Assembly: GCF_020177055.1 (NCBI RefSeq)
Contig: NZ_JAIQXT010000007.1
Coordinates: 1 to 64,000, forward strand
DNA from: Sphingomonas sp. R647
GTDB lineage: Bacteria > Pseudomonadota > Alphaproteobacteria > Sphingomonadales > Sphingomonadaceae
Direction: 5' to 3'
DNA length: 64,000 nucleotides
The position numbers and the translations under genes are program-made. The first letter of the stretch is position 1; the number at the start of each line of letters is the position of its first letter. This document shows, piece by piece, positions 61,060-64,000 of the stretch. Under the pieces are notes generated by a model, which was given only the letters and a program-made list of their open reading frames with translations, was not told where the DNA came from and did no database searches.

Positions 61060-61845
61060 ATGGTTTCCCTGCTCGATCCCACCGCGCGTGGCCGCGTGAT
61101 TCTGGTCGGCGCCGGCCCCGGCGATCCGGGCCTGCTGACCGTCCGCGCGGTCGAAGCGCTCAAGTCCGCCGATGTGCTGGTCCATGACGGGCTGGTCGAT
61201 CCGCGCGTGCTCGATCTGGCTCCGCACGCGCACCGCATCTGCGTCGCCAAGAAGCGCTCCAAGCACACCGTGCCACAGGATGGCATCAACGCCCTGATCA
61301 TCGCGCATGTGAAGACCGGTGCGATCGTCGTGCGGCTCAAGGGCGGCGACCCGTTCATCTTTGGCCGTGGCGGCGAAGAGGTCGAGGCGGTGCGCGCCGC
61401 GGGCCTGCCGGTCGAGGTCATTCCGGGCGTCAGCGCGGCGCTGGGCGGCGCGGCCGAAGCGATGCTGCCGCTGACCCATCGCGACTGGTCGAGCGCGGTC
61501 AGCTTTGTTGCGGGCCAGTGCAAGGGATTGAAGGATCAGGACTGGTCGGGTCTGGCGGGCAAGGGCCGCACGCTCGTCATCTATATGGGCGTCGCCACCT
61601 GCCCCGACATTGCCGAGAAATTGATGGGCGATGGCGTGGCGCCGGACATGCCGGTCGCGGTGCTCGAGCGCGCGACGCTGCCAGGCAGCCGCGCGATCCG
61701 GACATTGCTCGCTGACCTCGGCCCGATGGTCGAGCGTGAGCAGGTGCAAAGCCCGGCGATCATCGTCGTCGGCGAAGTGGTCGCGCTGTCGGATGCGCAG
61801 GACAAGCTCGCCAGCTGGGCGAAAGCGGCGGAGGCGCTAGCATGA
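61060..61845 (+). CDS. cobA: Uroporphyrinogen-III C-methyltransferase (SUMT)
   Basis: A 261-residue SAM-dependent methyltransferase that makes precorrin-2, entering siroheme synthesis for sulfite reductase (and cobalamin). Motifs: VILVGAGPGDPGLLTVRAVEAL, IVVRLKGGDPFIFGRGGEEVEA, PGVSAALGGAAEAMLPLTHRD, and YMGVATCPDIAEKL. Start at 61060 follows GGGTGG. It overlaps the DUF2849 gene by four bases (ATGA). Genomic partnership with cysI fits siroheme supply. Confidence 0.95.
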   Translation: MVSLLDPTARGRVILVGAGPGDPGLLTVRAVEALKSADVLVHDGLVDPRVLDLAPHAHRICVAKKRSKHTVPQDGINALIIAHVKTGAIVVRLKGGDPFIFGRGGEEVEAVRAAGLPVEVIPGVSAALGGAAEAMLPLTHRDWSSAVSFVAGQCKGLKDQDWSGLAGKGRTLVIYMGVATCPDIAEKLMGDGVAPDMPVAVLERATLPGSRAIRTLLADLGPMVEREQVQSPAIIVVGEVVALSDAQDKLASWAKAAEALA

Positions 61846-62138
61846 AATTACTGACCGGAAACGACCTTGCCAGTGGCGATGTCACCTGGTGGACCGGCAG
61901 CGGCTGGTCGCGCCATGTCGAGGATGCGGCGGACGTGGCCGATCAGGGCGAGGCGATCGCGCAGGCCGAGGAAGGCGCGCGCCGCGTCAACGGCCCCTAT
62001 GTCATTGACGCGACCGCGACGCCCGAGGGACCGCGCCCCGCGCATATCAAGGACCGCATCCGCGCGCTCGGGCCGACCGTGCGCCCGGACCTGACGCTCA
62101 AACCCGCCGATCCCAATGCCGGCAGCTGGGTGATCTGA
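61842..62138 (+). CDS. DUF2849-family protein of the sulfite-reduction operon
   Basis: A 98-residue soluble protein: TGNDLASGDVTWWTGSGWSRHVEDA, then GARRVNGPYVIDATATPEGPRPAHIKDRIRALGPTVRPDL. The VxWW pattern and the place between cobA and cysI match DUF2849. Function unknown; possibly an assembly or cofactor factor for sulfite reductase. One base separates its stop from the cysI start. Confidence 0.88.
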   Translation: MKLLTGNDLASGDVTWWTGSGWSRHVEDAADVADQGEAIAQAEEGARRVNGPYVIDATATPEGPRPAHIKDRIRALGPTVRPDLTLKPADPNAGSWVI

Positions 62139-62139
62139 C

Positions 62140-63771
62140 ATGTACAAATATGACGAATATGACCACTCGATCGTCGCAGCGCGCGTCGAGGAGTTTCGCG
62201 ATCAGGTGAATCGCCGCCTTGCGGGACAGATTACCGAGGACCAGTTCAAGCCGCTCCGGCTGATGAACGGCCTGTATCTGCAGCTGCACGCGTACATGCT
62301 GCGCGTCGCGGTGCCCTATGGCACGATGGACAGCCGCCAGATGCGGATGCTCGCGCACATCGCGCGCAAGTACGACCGCGATTACGGCCATTTCACCACG
62401 CGCCAGAACATCCAGTATAACTGGATCAAGCTGGAGGACGCGCCCGACATTCTTGCCGAGTTGGCGACGGTCGAGATGCATGCGATCCAGACCAGCGGCA
62501 ATTGCATCCGCAACATCAGCAGCGACCAATGGGCCGGCGCGGCGGCGGACGAGCTGACCGATCCGCGTCCCTGGGCCGAATTGCTGCGCCAGTGGAGTAC
62601 CTTCCACCCCGAGTTCAGCTATCTGCCGCGCAAGTTCAAGATCGCGGTGATCGCGGCGGATGAGGATCGCGCGGCGATGCGGCTGCACGATATCGGCATC
62701 CAGATCGTCGAGCGCGACGGCGTGCATGGCGCGGCGGTTTATGTCGGCGGGGGCATGGGGCGCACCCCGATGATCGCGCCGCTGATCAAGGACTTCGTGC
62801 CGCTCGAAGACCTGCTGAGCTACATCGAGGCGTGCCTGCGCGTGTACAATCGCTATGGCCGGCGCGACAATATGTACAAGGCGCGGATCAAGATCCTGGT
62901 CCATGAGATCGGCGCCGGCAGCTATCGCGCGCAGGTCGAGGACGAGTTCGTCGCGGTCAAGAAGCTGGGCATCGATCCGCCCAAGGCCGAGTTCGACCGG
63001 ATCGCCGCGCACTTCGCCGATCCGGCGTTCGAGAGCGGGCTGTCCGACGATCTCGATCGCAGCGATCCCGACTTTGCGGTGTGGCTCGACCAGAATGTCG
63101 CCGCGCACAAGGCGCCGGGCTATGCCATCGTCAACATCAGCCTGAAGCCGGTCGGCGGGATTCCCGGCGACGCCACATCGGCGCAGATCGACACGATGGC
63201 GGACCTGGCCGAACGCTACAGCTTCGATGAGCTGCGCGTCACCCATGCGCAGAACATCGTGCTGCCGCATGTGCGCAAGGCGGACCTCTATGCGGTTTGG
63301 CAGGCGCTGGTGGCGGCTGAGCTGGCCGACGCCAATCTCGACCTGATCAGCGACATCATCGCCTGCCCCGGTCTGGATTATTGCAGCCTCGCCAATGCGC
63401 GGTCGATTCCCGTCGCGCAGAAGATCGCGACGCGCTTTTCCGATTTGGGGCGGCAGCGCGAGCTTGGCGAATTGAAGCTGAAGATCAGCGGCTGCATCAA
63501 CGCCTGCGGCCACCATCATGCCGGGCATATCGGCATCCTGGGCGTCGACAAGAAAGGCGTCGAAAACTACCAGCTCTCGCTCGGTGGATCGGGGGCGGAG
63601 GACGTGTCGCTCGGCCAGATTACCGGCCCGGGCTTCAGCGAGGATGGCATTGTCGACGCGGTCGAACGCGCGACCGATGTCTATCTGCGCGAACGTGCGG
63701 AGGGCGAACGCTTCCTCGACACCTATCGCCGCATCGGCATGGCCCCGTTCAAGGAGGCGATCTATGGTTGA
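62140..63771 (+). CDS. cysI: Nitrite/sulfite reductase hemoprotein
   Basis: A 543-residue siroheme/[4Fe-4S] reductase that reduces sulfite to sulfide in assimilation. The siroheme-binding MRVAVPYG, RDYGHFTTRQNIQYNW, and the Cys ligands in DIIACPGLDYCSLANARS and ISGCINACGHHHAGHIG (CX5C and CX3C) are all visible. Given cobA and DUF934 flanks, sulfite is more likely than nitrite as substrate. It overlaps the DUF934 gene by eight bases. Confidence 0.94.
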   Translation: MYKYDEYDHSIVAARVEEFRDQVNRRLAGQITEDQFKPLRLMNGLYLQLHAYMLRVAVPYGTMDSRQMRMLAHIARKYDRDYGHFTTRQNIQYNWIKLEDAPDILAELATVEMHAIQTSGNCIRNISSDQWAGAAADELTDPRPWAELLRQWSTFHPEFSYLPRKFKIAVIAADEDRAAMRLHDIGIQIVERDGVHGAAVYVGGGMGRTPMIAPLIKDFVPLEDLLSYIEACLRVYNRYGRRDNMYKARIKILVHEIGAGSYRAQVEDEFVAVKKLGIDPPKAEFDRIAAHFADPAFESGLSDDLDRSDPDFAVWLDQNVAAHKAPGYAIVNISLKPVGGIPGDATSAQIDTMADLAERYSFDELRVTHAQNIVLPHVRKADLYAVWQALVAAELADANLDLISDIIACPGLDYCSLANARSIPVAQKIATRFSDLGRQRELGELKLKISGCINACGHHHAGHIGILGVDKKGVENYQLSLGGSGAEDVSLGQITGPGFSEDGIVDAVERATDVYLRERAEGERFLDTYRRIGMAPFKEAIYG

Positions 63772-64000
63772 GTTGCGCTATCGCGACGACGCTCCGCATG
63801 ACGAGCCTGCAGTGACGCTCGATGCGTTTCTGGGTCAGTCCAACGCGACCGCGGTCCGGCTCGAATCGAGCGAAGATGCGCGCGCGTTGATCCCGCATCT
63901 CGATCGCCTGTCGCTGGTCGAAGTGAGCTTTCCCAAGTTCCGCGACGGGCGCGGCTATTCGGCGGGCCGCATCCTGCGCGAGGCGGGCTATACCGGCGAA
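63764..64000 (+). CDS. DUF934-family protein (partial, cut by window end)
   Basis: The first 79 codons from ATG 63764: VELRYRDDAPHDEPAVTLDAF, then ALIPHLDRLSLVEVSFPKF and RDGRGYSAGRILREAGYTGE, the typical DUF934 core (PxFxDGRGyS). DUF934 proteins follow cysI and usually precede cysH in alphaproteobacteria; their role is unproven. The gene continues beyond the window. Confidence 0.9.
   Translation, partial: MVELRYRDDAPHDEPAVTLDAFLGQSNATAVRLESSEDARALIPHLDRLSLVEVSFPKFRDGRGYSAGRILREAGYTGE

Overview
The window looks like a chromosomal segment of a sphingomonad alphaproteobacterium (Sphingomonas-like). The bases are strongly GC-rich. A Caulobacter-type TonB-dependent receptor sits beside a LacI regulator, an RcnB-type periplasmic protein is present, the sulfite-assimilation order is cobA-DUF2849-cysI-DUF934, and a long suf operon is led by an Rrf2 regulator. 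Dispersed intergenic palindromes resemble those common in this group. I see no prophage, insertion sequence, plasmid function or CRISPR array.

Layout. 1-11 kb: an RcnB-like protein, a bacterial alpha-2-macroglobulin paired with penicillin-binding protein 1C, an outer-membrane beta-barrel and two small secreted proteins. 11-19 kb: acetoacetyl-CoA reductase, ferrochelatase and an orphan molybdenum hydroxylase subunit read leftward; divergently, lgt, a MidA-type methyltransferase, a GNAT enzyme and pgeF form a tightly overlapped operon, followed by a PLP gamma-family enzyme. 20-24 kb: a cupin-like hydroxylase, a TPR protein, a TonB-C-domain protein, thiL, and a 605-base gene-free stretch holding two different dispersed elements. 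24-38 kb: H+-pyrophosphatase hppA, a secreted phosphoesterase, a LacI/TonB-receptor locus with matching palindromic operators, an Asp/Asn beta-hydroxylase, an M16 peptidase, an acyl-CoA ligase and pyrD. 38-45.3 kb: the suf operon (regulator, sufB, C, D, S, T, A) with extra inserted genes, including a 2-oxoglutarate/Fe(II) oxygenase between sufC and sufD. 45-56 kb: housekeeping and accessory enzymes (rlmE, ppx, thiolase, prepilin peptidase, aldehyde dehydrogenase, a nitronate-monooxygenase-like protein with a Cys cluster, a glycosyltransferase) and a tRNA-Gln. 56-64 kb: an alpha/beta hydrolase divergent from selO, astD, and the sulfite-reduction operon, cut by the window end.

The most unusual structure is a dispersed element present twice: 23860-24162 on the + strand before hppA, and 56318-56542 on the - strand before a glycosyltransferase. 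Both copies have conserved ends flanking an array of exact 11-bp-period repeats (GTCGCG plus five variable bases), about 15 units in one and 8 in the other, and both have the same orientation relative to the downstream gene. A second element of about 150 bp with perfect inverted ends also occurs twice (23691-23845 and 34957-35106).

Functionally the window is mostly core metabolism: Fe-S cluster assembly (suf), heme (hemH) and siroheme (cobA) synthesis feeding sulfite reductase (cysI), envelope building (lgt, pbpC, pgeF), and TonB-dependent uptake. All product assignments come from reading motifs, without database searches.
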